From: Variovorax paradoxus
GTDB taxonomy: Bacteria; Pseudomonadota; Gammaproteobacteria; Burkholderiales; Burkholderiaceae_C
Assembly (NCBI RefSeq): GCF_029919115.1
Contig: NZ_CP123990.1
Coordinates: 2,852,001 to 2,916,000, forward strand
Direction: 5' to 3'
DNA length: 64,000 nucleotides
This document shows, piece by piece, positions 63,930-64,000 of the stretch (position 1 is the stretch's first letter; every line of letters begins with the position of its first letter). Both the position numbers and the translations under genes were made by a program. The notes beneath the pieces were generated by a model, which made no database searches, was not told the DNA's origin, and saw only the letters and a list, made by a program, of their open reading frames with translations.

Positions 63930-64000
63930 ATGGTGTTCGACCTATATGACAACCTCGTGTCCGCCGACGCCGAACCGTCACGCAACGGTCATACCCTGCG
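63930..64000 (+). CDS. Possible start of an uncharacterised gene, cut by the right edge
   Basis: An ATG at 63930 with AGGGGG eight bases upstream opens a frame that runs 23 codons to the window edge (MVFDLYDNLVSADAEPSRN...). It is divergent from the CorA/ZntB gene with a 39-base gap. The fragment is too short to recognise. It could equally be an unexpressed frame. Confidence 0.35.
   Translation, partial: MVFDLYDNLVSADAEPSRNGHTL

Overview
The window is a GC-rich, densely packed chromosomal segment of a betaproteobacterium. Gene families, gene order and repeat content point to the family Comamonadaceae and most resemble Variovorax; this is inferred from protein features and not from a marker gene. 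Codon use is strongly G/C-ending almost throughout. There is no phage, plasmid, transposase, rRNA or CRISPR array. Most long reading frames antisense to the genes listed here are GC-rich shadows.

Layout. 1-10 kb is housekeeping: a SulP transporter cut by the left edge, metG with a small lipoprotein gene, an NAD-type isocitrate dehydrogenase homologue, a phosphodiester-glycosidase-like protein, YceH, a PhyH oxygenase, a patatin, Mrp and a LysR regulator. 10-28.4 kb is a formate/molybdenum island. It holds a cytoplasmic NAD-linked formate dehydrogenase (a fused NuoE/NuoF-like FdsB and a large FdsA), a one-domain ModE-like regulator with modB-modA-modC, and a DUF3305/DUF3306/multi-cluster ferredoxin/TorD module. 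A periplasmic Tat-exported formate dehydrogenase with two small envelope proteins and a cytochrome b anchor follows, and the island ends with fdhD. Molybdate uptake, cofactor sulfuration (FdhD), chaperoning (TorD) and both enzymes are thus encoded together.

28.5-33.7 kb has a YbbP-like FtsX permease, an apparently truncated OLD-like ATPase next to slyX, a complex palindromic repeat and a TrhA/hemolysin III protein. 33.7-40.6 kb is a seven-gene leftward operon: cyoA-B-C-D (bo-type quinol oxidase), a SURF1 protein and a RegB/RegA-type redox two-component system, nearly all coupled by 4-8 base overlaps. 40.8-50.3 kb has an MFS transporter, a HAD phosphatase, a polar amino-acid ABC transporter with a 2-oxoglutarate-type oxygenase, a truncated haemoglobin, a ferredoxin reductase, an Smr protein and RadC.

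50.4-64 kb carries an FKBP isomerase, ispH, a PLP dehydratase, a PhnB-like protein, serS beside tRNA-Ser(CGA), and a convergent histidine kinase/NarL regulator pair separated by a tandem repeat. It closes with trpS (C-terminal extra domain), an M50 homologue that has lost its HExxH motif, yciO, a DMT permease, an RNase AM/PHP protein and a CorA/ZntB transporter.

Best candidates for new biology are: the HdrA/MvhD-like ferredoxin with DUF3305/DUF3306 and small envelope proteins in the formate island; the zinc-site-less M50 protein kept in its usual neighbourhood; the TrpRS-DUF1508 fusion; and the repeat elements that sit inside operons and coding sequences (between fdsB and fdsA, in torD, and between a binding-protein gene and its permease gene).
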